DNA from: Geomicrobium sp. JCM 19039
GTDB taxonomy: Bacteria > Bacillota > Bacilli > Bacillales > Marinococcaceae
Reading direction: 5' to 3'
Assembly (NCBI RefSeq): GCF_000698145.1
Contig: NZ_BAXB01000007.1
Location: 103,305 to 167,304 of the forward strand
DNA: 64,000 bases
Shown here: piece by piece, positions 7,542-16,854 of the stretch
Layout of the letters: every line of letters starts with the position of its first letter
Position numbering within the stretch: the first letter of the stretch is position 1
Notes under the pieces: model-generated
Told to the model about the DNA's origin: nothing
Database searches by the model: none
The model's input: only the letters and a program-made list of their open reading frames with translations
Position numbers and translations under genes: made by a program

Positions 7542-8463
7542 TACGTGAGGGCTAAAAAGATAAGGTAGAGTAAGGGGAGTGTGAAGGCGGCGAGTAGTGT
7601 GGTGAGCACAACAGCGACCGAGGCGAAAGGTGTGTCACCGCCGTACAGCTCGCTATACAAACTAATGGTGGGTGCACAAGGTGTTGCTGATAAGAGTACG
7701 CCGACGGCAAGCCATTGAAACGGGATGTCGAGCAAGACGAGAGGTAAGAAGATGAGTAGTGGCAGGATGAGAAGTCGGTGGGAAACGGCGAACCATAATA
7801 AGCGATCTTTCAAGAGGCTCGCAAGTGAGCGCCAATGTTGTTCTGAGAGGATGACACCGATGACAATCATGGACAGAGGGATGGTCATCTGTCCGACCGC
7901 ATCAATAGATGCGAGCAGTGCAACGGGTAAAGAGATCGGAAGAAAGAAAAAGACTAATCCGATGACTGTCGCAATAAGTCCTGGATTCTTCCATACTGGT
8001 GGGTAGGTGCGTTCATAACAGCAATGCCGTACGTCCAGATGAGGATGAAATAAATAAGGTTAAAGACTGCAGCTAGAAACATCCCTTCGTGACCAAACAG
8101 TTGAAAAACGACGGCAACGCCGATGAAGCCTTGGTTGCCAAAAAGCAATAAGTTTTTGAAAACACCGGATCGGTAGTCAGGGAGTTGCATGGCTTTAGAG
8201 AGCCACCGTCCATACAAAAGGGTAATGCTGAGAAACAGGAATGACATTACGATTAACGTAATAACGGCATACACACGTTCATATTCAAAAGATAAGTGCA
8301 TGGAGGAAACGATAAGACATGGAAGGGTGACATAGAGGAGCAGTCTCGTAAATACGAGCTTGCTCATGGGTGGCAACAGCTTAAACCGCTGAGCAAGCCA
8401 TCCAAAGATGAGAATGCAGTAAAGCACCAACATCTCTTCAAGCAACACAATAAATGCATTCAT
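7541..8463 (-). CDS. AEC-family transporter (one frameshift)
   Basis: A membrane protein of the auxin efflux carrier (AEC) family with about ten helices; substrates in bacteria are mostly organic or amino acids. The first part (MNAFIVLLEEMLVLYCILIFGW..., GNQGFIGVAVVFQLFG, YFILIWTYGIAV) and the second part (NPGLIATVIGLVFFFLPISLP..., LLSATPCAPTISLYSELYGGD) are in adjacent frames. Adding one T near 8010 joins them into 307 residues, the usual family length. Start at 8463 behind AAGGCGGTGG. The family ending (APTISLYSELYGGD..FAS.VVLTTL) is intact, so the protein is probably functional. Confidence 0.8.
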
Positions 8464-8539
8464 AAACCCCACCGCCTTCTTATTACTATTCGGCTTAGGT
8501 GGGGAATATGTGTCAAAAAAGGACAAGGTTTGACAAGTG

Positions 8540-9894
8540 TTACGCTTTTCTCAGCAGTTGGCGAAACCCAAATTGCAGTCGACCGTCGTTGAATTGCAGC
8601 AGGTGTTCATCCCCTTGAAGTTGGATCGTTAATGCGCGTGGGCTAACGGAACGAGTTTCAAATTCATTGTCTTGAATCTCAATGTATATGTTATCGTCTT
8701 TCTCGTAGGCGTGGACGACTTGACCTTCGTTCGACTCGTACGTACCGACGATCGCTTGCCGGTCCGCGTGTGTAAGCGAATATCGGGATATTGAATGGCC
8801 TGGGCTTCTGGTTCGATGCCGAGCTCACTTTGTACGGCGCCGTTTAACAGAACTTCTGCAGGGGCACCGGCGATGTTCGTTAAACAGACAGCACTCATGG
8901 CTTTATCTGGAAGGACAGCGAAATGAGCGGAAACGCCTTTGATTCCACCGCCGTGATCAATGCGAGTCGTCCCGAAAAAGTCAGGAGTGATCACCACACC
9001 GTATCCGTAGTAGATGCCAGGTTCGATTTGAATATGAGGGGTGCACATCGCCTGGATTCGTTCAGGGGAAAGTAGTCCTTGATATGGCTCTAAGAAGAAC
9101 TCACCGTAGCGAATCATATCTCGAGCAGTGGACTTTACATACCCAGCTGACCACATTGAATAGGCGTCCCACCAGCCTGGAGACGCTTCAATTTCAGGAT
9201 TGTCAGCAGTAGGATCTGCAGAGTACAGGAGCGTCGCTGTGTGCTCATTCAGGTATTTCGGGTTAAAGAATGTAGTGTTCATTTCTAGTGGAGAGAAAAG
9301 GTACTCCTCCATATAATCGGCATAAACTTGACCTGACACCCGCTCAATGATGATGCCTAACAGTGCGTAACCATCGTTTGAATAACTGAATACCGTTCCA
9401 GGTGTCTCAAGCATCGTGAATGATGTCGTGTTCAAGTAGTCAATGAGGTCATCATACGTCTCGATGCTTTTTTGGTTGGCATCAAGTGGAACGCCCATTT
9501 TCATTTGCAAATCAAAACTTCCGTCGGCTTCCATCGACTTCTTGTTCGCATAAAAAAGTGTGTTCAGTGGGGGGATGCCTGATGTGTGCGTCATTAAGTG
9601 ATGAATGGTGATCTGTTCTGACCCGGGAAAAGAGAGCTCTGGAATGTGGGTTGTCACTTTGTCTTGGACGTCGAGTTCTCCTCGTTCTTCAAGCTGTAAA
9701 ATAGCGATACACGTCATGGACTTTGTAATGCTGCCGATGCCAAAGACGGTCTCTTCGGTCACGGGTAATTTGTTGGCTGCATCTCGGTAGCCAAACCCTT
9801 TCTCATAGCGGTCTTTTATTGCAACTATTACACCCGGAGTTTTGTGTGTATCAATGATTGTGTTTGCAAATGATTCGTATGCAGATGCATCCAT
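8540..9894 (-). CDS. Beta-lactamase-fold serine hydrolase (one frameshift)
   Basis: Class C / DD-peptidase-like serine hydrolase (PF00144). Catalytic S55-I-T-K58 (FGIGSITKSM), the Tyr motif in FSYSNDGYALLG, and the third motif region DHGGGIKG are visible. No signal peptide is present, so it is probably a cytoplasmic esterase or peptidase. The frame breaks near 8767. Adding one G continues the protein as ADRQAIVGTYESNEGQ... to FGFRQLLRKA and a stop at 8540, giving 451 residues. That C-terminal part is a small beta domain often found in this group. The start has AAGGAGG nine bases upstream. Confidence 0.85.
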
Positions 9895-9915
9895 AGGTTG
9901 TCGCCTCCTTTGTTG

Positions 9916-10811
9916 TTATACGATTGTATGAGATGATTGGTTCAGAATAATTTGCACCGCGCGGTTGGCGATGTGTGCGATGTCGTCTTCTCCGGCTTCT
10001 GTTGAGGCGTGGCCTCTGGAAAATATGGAAACGATGAGCGTGTTATGGTCATCTATTCGAATAATGCCTGCATCGTTAAGATGATCGGCTAATGAGCCGG
10101 TTTTATGAAGCACTTGAACGCTTTTAGGTAAGTATCTAGGGATTCGTCGATTCAAATGTTGCCGACTTAAAATGTCCAGTGCGATTGATGTAGATGACGG
10201 ACTAAGCAACTCCCCAGCGAGAAGACGTTCATAGATTTGGTTCATTTCATTTGGTGTCGTCGTGTTCGTTTCTGTATGTGTTTGAAACACGCGATTATTC
10301 GGATCAAATTGTTCCGAGGAAAGGCGTTTGTGAAGCTCGGTTGCGTATGACTGAGAATAAGGCTCTGGTGTAAGGCCGACAGAATGGGCGAGCAGGTCAG
10401 AGGTTGTCACGTCCATCGTCGTGCGCGTAAACCCCAATCTTTTAAGTCTTTTTGCACAGTTTCAAGACCGATGATTTTCAGGATCTTATCGGTGGCAAGA
10501 TTGTCACTAACAATAATCATGAGCACAGCAAGGTCTTTGAACGTCGGGGCTAGTCCAGGTGAGAGTTCTTTAAGGATCCCTGAACCATACACTTCGTCTT
10601 CTTGTGTGAGTGTGACACGTGCCAAGAGGTCAATCTCTCCCCGATCGACTTTCTTTAATAACGAAAGTAAAATTGGGACTTTAAACACGCTCGCTTGTTG
10701 GAAAGGGTCGTCACCGCGCGCAGAGAAGTGTTCCCCGCTTTCCACGTGTGTAACGCTCACCCCGAACACAGCATTCTTTTCTTCAATAAAGGATTGCATC
10801 GTTTGCCACAT
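9916..10811 (-). CDS. Class A beta-lactamase-like serine hydrolase (one frameshift)
   Basis: About 298 residues when one base is restored near 10421. The class A fold motifs are S41-V-F-K44 (QQASVFKVP), SDN (IIVSDNLATD) and KTG (VLHKTGSLADH), in that order. The omega-loop glutamate motif (ExxLN) before NTTTP is not apparent, so it may not hydrolyse penicillins efficiently and could be a peptidase-like relative. There is also no signal peptide. ATG 10811 follows GGGAGTG. It lies 21 bases after the divergent hydrolase pair and in the same direction as the PF00144 hydrolase, possibly one operon. Confidence 0.8.
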
Positions 10812-10886
10812 ATACTTCACTCCCGAAGCTTGGTACACTCATTATATATTCAAAATTTTCTACAATCAATAAAGTGAGGGGATTGT

Positions 10887-11771
10887 GTGTACGCAGAATT
10901 GAATGGCACGCGCTTATTTTTTGATGTGGATGGGGCGCAGTTTGATGTGGTTGATGGGGAGTTAGTAGAGAAGCCGGTTTGTTTTGTTGTGCATGGCGGT
11001 CCTGGTGGGAATCATGTGGCATTTAAACCGTACTTGGATTCGTTGAAGCCTTACATGCAACTGATTTATATTGATCAGCGAGGATCGGGATTTTCAGATT
11101 CGAGTGATCCTGCTACGTATACGATGGAGCAAAATGTGGAGGACCTTGAATCGTTACGCCAGTATCTAGGGCTTGGGAAAGTGTGGATTTTTGGGCATTC
11201 GTATGGTGGGATGGTTGCGCAAGGATATGCTACGCAATATGAACAGCATTTGGACGGATTATTCCTTATTACGACTGCGGGTCACGGTAATTTTATGCAA
11301 ATGGCGAAGGAAATTGTTGACGAGCGTGGAAGTGAAGAGCACACCGCGTATTGCAACAAGTTGTGGGCAGGGGAGCTGAATACCGATGAGGACTTGCAAC
11401 GTTTTTATGAACTGATGGGGCCTTGGTATTCAATGAAACCTGCTGAAAAAAGGCCCGTAACGTATCGTTCTAAAGAAGCGTTGAACCGCGGATTTGGTGG
11501 TTTTTTGCGGGATATGGACTATATCGAGGCGTTAAAGCACATTCGGGTGCCAGCGCTCATCATTGCGGGTCAGCATGACTGGATTACACCTCCGGCAGCC
11601 AACGAAGAAATTGCGAAGGCCATGCCAAATGGTGAGTACCGGTTGTTTGAAAACAGCAGTCATAAAGTGATGGCTGATGAGCCAGAGCGCTTTCATCATG
11701 AAATGGTTAGCTTTTTGGAGCGGCATGGGCGAGTGAGAGCCACTCAGTCGTCGGTCGCTGACGAACGGTGA
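10887..11771 (+). CDS. Alpha/beta hydrolase, proline iminopeptidase-like (S33)
   Basis: 294 residues. Oxyanion motif HGGPGG (about residue 36), Arg-containing YIDQRGSGFSD, nucleophile elbow GHSYGG (about residue 108), acid in GQHDWITP and histidine in ENSSHKVMADEPE. This is the layout of S33 prolyl aminopeptidases and related hydrolases, which release N-terminal proline or act on esters. GTG start behind GAGGGG. Divergent from the beta-lactamase-like gene, 75 bases apart. Confidence 0.85.
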   Translation: MYAELNGTRLFFDVDGAQFDVVDGELVEKPVCFVVHGGPGGNHVAFKPYLDSLKPYMQLIYIDQRGSGFSDSSDPATYTMEQNVEDLESLRQYLGLGKVWIFGHSYGGMVAQGYATQYEQHLDGLFLITTAGHGNFMQMAKEIVDERGSEEHTAYCNKLWAGELNTDEDLQRFYELMGPWYSMKPAEKRPVTYRSKEALNRGFGGFLRDMDYIEALKHIRVPALIIAGQHDWITPPAANEEIAKAMPNGEYRLFENSSHKVMADEPERFHHEMVSFLERHGRVRATQSSVADER

Positions 11772-11809
11772 CGGTGGGCATTTTCACCAACATTTAGTAC
11801 TCTAATAAG

Positions 11810-12494
11810 CTACGTTCTTTGAGGAGCTTGTCGCCTCCTTCTTTTATTTATCCAATAGATATGCTGTTCAGAAGTGAGTGAATCCGCCCTTTCATCTGCG
11901 TAAAAGACGAGCTGAAAACTTTCAGCTTCTCGCTGCATAAGCGTGACACTGAGCGCGCCTTCAATGCTGGTTAGGAAATATGAATCACCCGTCAATATTT
12001 TTATAATAGTTTGCATTTATGGTATAGTGATCGCTTGTAAAGTGAGCATCCGCATGCAATGGGACAAGCTGTTGATCACCAGAAGAAGTAGTATATGTTC
12101 CATAAACAAGTCCATCTTCATATTCCCAGAAATTTTGGCTATAAACCTTCAGGGTTGCTCGTCTGTTCGTTAGTGGGGTGTTTTCATGATCATGAAAGTG
12201 TAATTGAAATTGCAACTGATATAAAGATTCCGTCCCGTCGTTAGATTCATAAGCTTCTGCAATCGTGAAGAGAGGTGTGGCTCCCCCGTCTTGTTCATAC
12301 CGAACTTCATAATCAGTGGAAATCGGTGTGTAGCCATTCGTGTCTAACGGTTGTGCAGGTATTTGTGACGGCGTCGTGCTGTGTTGATAAAGCACGTCGG
12401 CGTATTGATTTGATCGGTCCCATAATCCATATAAAGAGATGGAGACGATCGCAAGCAGTACAATAAAGATGATGATGACGAGCCGTTTAACCAT
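11810..12494 (-). CDS. hypothetical membrane-anchored or secreted protein (one frameshift)
   Basis: About 227 residues after removal of one extra G near 11989. A signal anchor covers residues 4-24 (RLVIIIFIVLLAIVSISLYGLW). The outer part is beta-rich, with repeated T-Y-Q patterns (YEVRYEQDGG, LYQLQFQLHFHDHEN, ATLKVYSQNFWEYEDG) and ends with a basic tail (NKRRRRQAPQRT). It resembles the small exported DUF3139-like proteins of Bacillus in layout, but I cannot name the family. It stands alone between convergent and divergent neighbours. Confidence 0.6.
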
Positions 12495-12525
12495 CGTTTT
12501 TCATCCTCTCCGTAGGGGGTAAATC

Positions 12526-13298
12526 ATGATCGAACAAAATCAAAAAGCGTGGGATCAAAAAGTTAAAACGGGTGCCGCGTATACACATCCAGTTTCAAGT
12601 GAAGCGATTCAGAAAGCGAAAGAGGGAGATTGGAGCATTCACATTACCGTTGACCGACCGGTTCCAAAGCATTGGTTCCCTTCCTCACTGCACAACGTCA
12701 AAATCCTCTGTCTCGCCTCAGGTGGTGGGCAACAAGGACCGATCCTCGCAGCAGCAGGTGCAGACGTCACTGTTTTTGATCTTTCCGACAATCAGTTAGC
12801 ACAAGACCGCTACGTCGCGGAGCGCGATGGTCTAGTGCTCAAAACGATTCAAGGTGAGATGAGCAATCTGTCTTCTTTTATGAATGAGAGTTTTGACCTT
12901 ATCGTTCATCCAGTATCGAACGTATTTGTCGAAGACATACAACCTGTTTGGCAGGAGTGTGCCCGTGTGCTGAAAAAAGGAGGGAGCTTATCGCGGGATT
13001 CACACATCCGTTTTTATATGTGTTTGATGATGAGGAAGAAGAGCGGGGAAGGCTCAAGGTACGGCATTCGGTCCCGACAAATTCCATTGCGCACCTTTCA
13101 GAAGTCGAGAAGAACCGCTGGTTAGAACAAAATAACACGGTTGAATACGCACATACACTTGAAGATCAACTGCAAGGGCAGATTGATGCCGGCTTCTCAA
13201 TTATTGGTTTCTATGAGGATGATTTTGGTGGCACTCGGCTCATTGATCAACATATTAAGAGCTTCGCAGCGACCCGGGCGGTAAAAAACGGTATATAA
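12526..13298 (+). CDS. SAM-dependent methyltransferase (one frameshift)
   Basis: 257 residues when one G is added to the GGG run at 12982-12984. Class I Rossmann methyltransferase: the SAM loop [18 protein letters not shown] (about residues 65-82), acidic strand end [11 protein letters not shown], and motif [17 protein letters not shown]. The restored second half reads [20 protein letters not shown]...[14 protein letters not shown]. It is like the small YcgJ-type methyltransferases with an N-terminal WD segment ([20 protein letters not shown]); the substrate is unknown. It is divergent from the membrane-anchored protein gene. The start has a weak GTAGGGGG. Confidence 0.8.
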
Positions 13299-13411
13299 GA
13301 GGGATTATACACGGGGGAGTGGGTAGGGTATGGAAAAAAGCAGATTGTATTACGTGTGATTATGTCCGTTTCCTAAGCACTCATGTATTTGGAATTTAAT
13401 GGAGAATGGTG

Positions 13412-13844
13412 ATCTATATCAGTTGAACTAAATAATCTCTTCAGGAACCAGTGGTAAGCTTGGAAAAGTGGAAACTGTGCTCGAATTGGGACCGAACGGT
13501 TCTCAAGTTGGGGAAAATCGCAGGAAAAGTGGTATATTCTCATAAACTAGGTAACAGATTATAAGGTCACGTGCACATCCCCGCCCCGAAGTACCAACAT
13601 GTTGTCGGCGCGAGCCGCGCCGAACCGAGTGCGACTTTGCTTCCGCCTGCTGGAGCCGACAGATTGCTCGATTATGGGCATTGAATCTGCGCTCCAGTTG
13701 GAACAAACTGCGCGCAAGTTTAGCGGAATGAGCAGCGAAAACGTTAAACTAGGCAAACTAGCGCGCAAAATGGCACCCAGTACCGCGTTACCCTCCAACT
13801 CAACAGCATAAAATAGGAAGATCTTATGTTCATTCTATATAGAT
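13412..13844 (+). mobile_element. MITE-like dispersed element, copy A
   Basis: 433 bases, bounded by ATCTATATcagttGAAC on the left and GTTCATTCTATATAGAT on the right (imperfect terminal inverted repeats, 12 of 17 positions). It is homologous to 55041-55543, 61726-61870 (minus) and 63852-64000. The interior is GC-rich with the palindromic core GTCGGCGCGAGCCGCGCC...GCCGAC. No transposase and no ribosome site are present; open frames inside are not conserved between copies. Probably a non-autonomous element. Confidence 0.75.
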
Positions 13845-13845
13845 T

Positions 13846-13990
13846 GCGTCCGAAACGCTCTAGAATGCCGCAGTTCACCTGATACTGGGTGATCTATGAG
13901 CGTTCGTTTCTATACCTAACGTCAACCTGTTTATTCATATACCTCAAGAGCCTGTAACCATCGGCTCCCGAGGTGCCGATAATCGTTAGC
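13846..13990 (-). repeat. 140-base dispersed repeat R2, copy A
   Basis: The reverse complement of this segment aligns over about 140 bases with 54838-54972. Shared words include ATCGGCACCT, CTCTTGAG, AATAAACA, CGAACG-TCATA and ATCAGGT-AACTGCG. It directly abuts copy A of the MITE-like element but in the opposite orientation. It can fold into several hairpins, including ATCGGC/GCCGAT. Function unknown. Confidence 0.6.
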
Positions 13991-14227
13991 TTTTATGACC
14001 GAAAGGGTGGAATTTCTTGCGTCGAGCGTATGGAACGGAGGTTGATGTAGTTACAACATCAAGAACTATTGAATTTCTTTCGTGCAACGTGTATAGATCA
14101 TTCCTTAGAAATGAGACGATAGGAAGCAGGTTTGGGTATGCTTCCGTTTGTTTTCTGCGCATGAACCTCATTCGGATAAGACGCGCCATAAAAACCCTCC
14201 TTCACATAAACTCATTGCGCGATAGGG

Positions 14228-14400
14228 GGATTTATGTGGACAGAAACTTCTTTTAAACAAAGCAAAACTTCCATTCTGTCCACAAAAGTAGTGATAAAGT
14301 GGATAAACATGTGGAAAAGCATACGTATGTATACAGTTACCCACATACCAAAACGTATGTGGGCAATCTCGATCAAGTTGAAAGTGTAGTTATACACAAG
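14228..14400. other. cluster of DnaA-box-like nonamers
   Basis: A non-coding stretch (13991-14471 has no supported gene) with TTATACACA at 14390 (fits TTATNCACA), TTACCCACA at 14337, TTTTCCACA (minus) at 14310-14318, TTATCCACT (minus) at 14298-14306 and two CTGTCCACA-like words near 14236 and 14276. Some are one or two mismatches from consensus. No replication gene is nearby. Confidence 0.4.
14340..14363. repeat. perfect hairpin
   Basis: CCCACATAC, six-base loop, GTATGTGGG. It has no T run, so it is not a standard terminator. It overlaps two of the DnaA-box-like words. Confidence 0.6.
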
Positions 14401-14471
14401 AGCCTAAGGGCAGCACGTGGCAATCTCACCATGCTAGTAAATATGAAATGCCCGTGTTCGGGTAAACATCT

Positions 14472-15362
14472 TTATGCTGTAGTGAGCGGCAACGATTCAT
14501 CTTTCACCCATTCGGTCATGGAACCGTCATAAACAGCAACGTCTTCTCTGCCGAGCATATACATAATGAAGGCATTCCACGTAGCGGCAATGCCACCGCC
14601 GCAGTAGGTAATTACCTTTTTATTCGTATCAAATACACCCATCGGCTCAAAAATTTCGTGTAATTCTTCTTCTTTTTTAACAAGTAATGACTCTTCGTCA
14701 GACAAGCTGCGGAAGTATACGTTCACGCTGCTTGGAATGTGTCCGGGCCTGCCGTACGTGTTCACTGTGCCGGAAAATGTATCCGGAGACAGGCAATTCA
14801 TTAACACCGTTGATGAATCGGTCATTGCGTTCTTAACGTCTTCTTTCGTTGCGAGAAGTTCTGGCCTGCGTTCGAAAGTAAAGTTCGCGTGTGGATTCGT
14901 TTCTACCCCGGAGCGCATCTCGCGGTTTTCACGTTCCCATTTGCGGATTCCGCCTTCGAGTATGGAAATGTCGTCGAATCCTTCAAAACGCAGCATCCAC
15001 CACACTCGAGTAGCCCAGTCTGAAGCCGCATTGCTTGATCCCACTTCCGCGACACGGTCATAAATGACAACATGCTTGCCTTCACCAACACCTAGCGCTT
15101 CAATCTTATTAACAAATCGTTCTCTTGAAGGGAGCGTGAATGCGTTCTCATCGTCAGGATCAGCGAGTTCGTGCAATACATCTGCGTGCACAGCGCCAGG
15201 GATATGAGCTTCTTTATAGGCATCGATCCCGCTATTAATCGAGTACAAACCGTCTCCTTCTGGTAACTTAAGAAATGTTGTTGCATCTAGGATAACAAGG
15301 TTGTCGTCGTGTAAATGTTCTGCTAGCCAATCAGTTGAAACGAGTGGTCCGATGGTTGTCAT
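14472..15362 (-). CDS. Sulfurtransferase (thiosulfate/3-mercaptopyruvate type)
   Basis: 296 residues with two rhodanese domains. The N-terminal inactive domain (about 8-140) has LVSTDWLAEHL, ILDAT and GAVHADV. The C-terminal domain (about 165-290) carries the active-site loop TYCGGGIAAT with its catalytic Cys (about residue 248). It transfers sulfane sulfur from thiosulfate or 3-mercaptopyruvate to acceptors such as cyanide or thiols. Length and motifs are complete. It is monocistronic. AGGAGG lies seven bases before the ATG at 15362. Confidence 0.9.
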   Translation of the reverse strand: MTTIGPLVSTDWLAEHLHDDNLVILDATTFLKLPEGDGLYSINSGIDAYKEAHIPGAVHADVLHELADPDDENAFTLPSRERFVNKIEALGVGEGKHVVIYDRVAEVGSSNAASDWATRVWWMLRFEGFDDISILEGGIRKWERENREMRSGVETNPHANFTFERRPELLATKEDVKNAMTDSSTVLMNCLSPDTFSGTVNTYGRPGHIPSSVNVYFRSLSDEESLLVKKEEELHEIFEPMGVFDTNKKVITYCGGGIAATWNAFIMYMLGREDVAVYDGSMTEWVKDESLPLTTA

Positions 15363-15448
15363 CGTAAATCCTCCTTTTTTTAAAAAATAACACTATTCCT
15401 AGCGACTTACAAGGAAATTTGACTTTTCAATGGATTGGAGAAGTGAGT

Positions 15449-15845
15449 ATGAAAAAAGTATTCCCATGTCCCTAAAAACTATGAATGTCCATTTTACCGA
15501 GTCGTCAAAGGAATAGCACGACCAAATAACGGGACGAAGCAAAAGTACATTGTTTACCAAGATTCGAATGTGACGGTCTTCGTTGCAAGTAAATGGTGGC
15601 CGAACAATCACGGGCACGTGCTCGTTGTTCCTAACGAACATTATGAAAACCTGTATGAGCTCCCCGTTCACCTTGCGGGACCGATTCATTACGTTACCCA
15701 GCTCGTCGCCCATGCCATGAAAGAAGCATATGGATGCGATGGCATCTCTACTCGTCTTCACAACGAAAGGCAGTCAGACACTTCCGGGGTGGGGGAGTCT
15801 GTTGGGAAGTCGTTGCGAGAAACGATCGAGAGATTAAGTCGTTGA
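15449..15845 (+). pseudogene. HIT-family protein remnant lacking the catalytic triad
   Basis: The N-terminal three quarters match the larger bacillar HIT (histidine triad) proteins: CPKNYECPFY after removing one base near 15475, then YIVYQDSNVTVFVASKWWPNN, HGHVLVVPNEHYENLYELP and GCDGISTRLHNE. The family should continue with an HxHxH nucleotide-hydrolase motif, but from about 15765 the frame reads RQSDTSGVGESV... and stops, and no frame supplies the triad. This looks like a real deletion, unlike the simple one-base breaks elsewhere. GGAG precedes the ATG at 15449. Confidence 0.7.
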
Positions 15846-15898
15846 AGGAAAGGAAAGCGATGCGTCGAAACGTTTAAAGGAAAGTGAGGTGGGACCGA

Positions 15899-16709
15899 AT
15901 GTCTTCTATACTGCATAATGATAAGGTGCGTATTTTTGAAAGCAAACACAAAAACTTTCAAGAAGTACACAAGCATTTTCATGAGACATTTCAGATTTTA
16001 TATGCACTTGAAGGGCACGGAAACTGTCAGCTCGGCAATGATGACTATATCATCACCAAAGATGATGTACTCATCATTCCTCCGTTCACTTCCCATTCCA
16101 TAAGTGCAAATACAAAACTTACCATATTGGTGCTAGAATTTGACCAAAAATATTTAAATACCCATATCGAAGATGACCTGCTGGAGCGGGCATTTATACA
16201 ACCTGAGCGAAGGACATTGTATCCATTCGAAAGCAGTGAGTTTAGGCAACTACTGCGTAAAATGCTGTACGAAAAATCACTGCAGGATGATTTGCAGGAC
16301 CATATCCTTAAATCTCACTTAATTGAGATATTGTGCATCCTTATCCGCTCTAAACGATCAGAATCCACGAATCAATATCAAAGTGTGGTTCGGCTAGAGA
16401 GCATTAAAGAAACCATTGACCGCCGTTATTATGAACTGCAAAGCCTCGAAGATTTATCAAAAAAAAGTCAACGTGAGTAAGAGTTATATACAAAGAATTT
16501 TTAAAGATCAGTATTCCCGGACCCCTATGCATTATCTGTCTGAAGTAAGGATTGGCCGTGCAAAGCAGTTACTTACTGAATCGGATCAAGAAATTTCATC
16601 CATATGTTTTGAAGTTGGCTTCTCATCATTGGCGACGTTTTATCGTATTTTTAAAAAGCATGTGGGAATCCCGCCAAACACATATCGTTCGACATACAAT
16701 AAAACATAA
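15899..16709 (+). CDS. AraC-family regulator of the pectin locus (one frameshift)
   Basis: 269 residues when one A is removed from the A8 run at 16459-16466. An N-terminal cupin sensor domain (about 10-90, HKHFHETFQILYALEGHG) is followed by a C-terminal double helix-turn-helix (LSKKVNVSKSYIQRIFKDQ; ISSICFEVGFSSLATFYRIFKKHVG). It most likely senses a sugar intermediate and controls the operon starting at 16855, which it precedes in the same direction with a terminator between. ATG 15899 follows GAGGTGG. Confidence 0.85.
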
Positions 16710-16740
16710 GTCAACGCCTTTGCGCAGGCTTATGTTTTTT
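16704..16740 (+). terminator. intrinsic terminator after araC-type gene
   Basis: ACATAAG/CTTATGT with an inner CGC/GCG pair, followed by TTTTTT. It overlaps the stop codon, so the regulator is transcribed apart from the operon. Confidence 0.8.
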
Positions 16741-16854
16741 ATTTGAAAAATCAGTTCTTTTTTTGAGAAATTCAGAATGAATGGGTGCGATTTAATAAGA
16801 AAGCTTCTCCAATCTGTATTACGTTATATGCATAGGCGAAAAGGAGGGCTTCAT

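Noticed and set aside
13412..13844. Decayed insertion sequence with its own transposase
   Set aside because: No frame in any copy shows transposase motifs, and the size of about 430-500 bases fits a non-autonomous element.
14017..14256. 79-residue open frame after the R2 repeat
   Set aside because: It has no recognisable domain and unusual composition, and it overlaps the DnaA-box-like region. A ribosome site GAAAGGGTGG exists, but the evidence is too weak to call.
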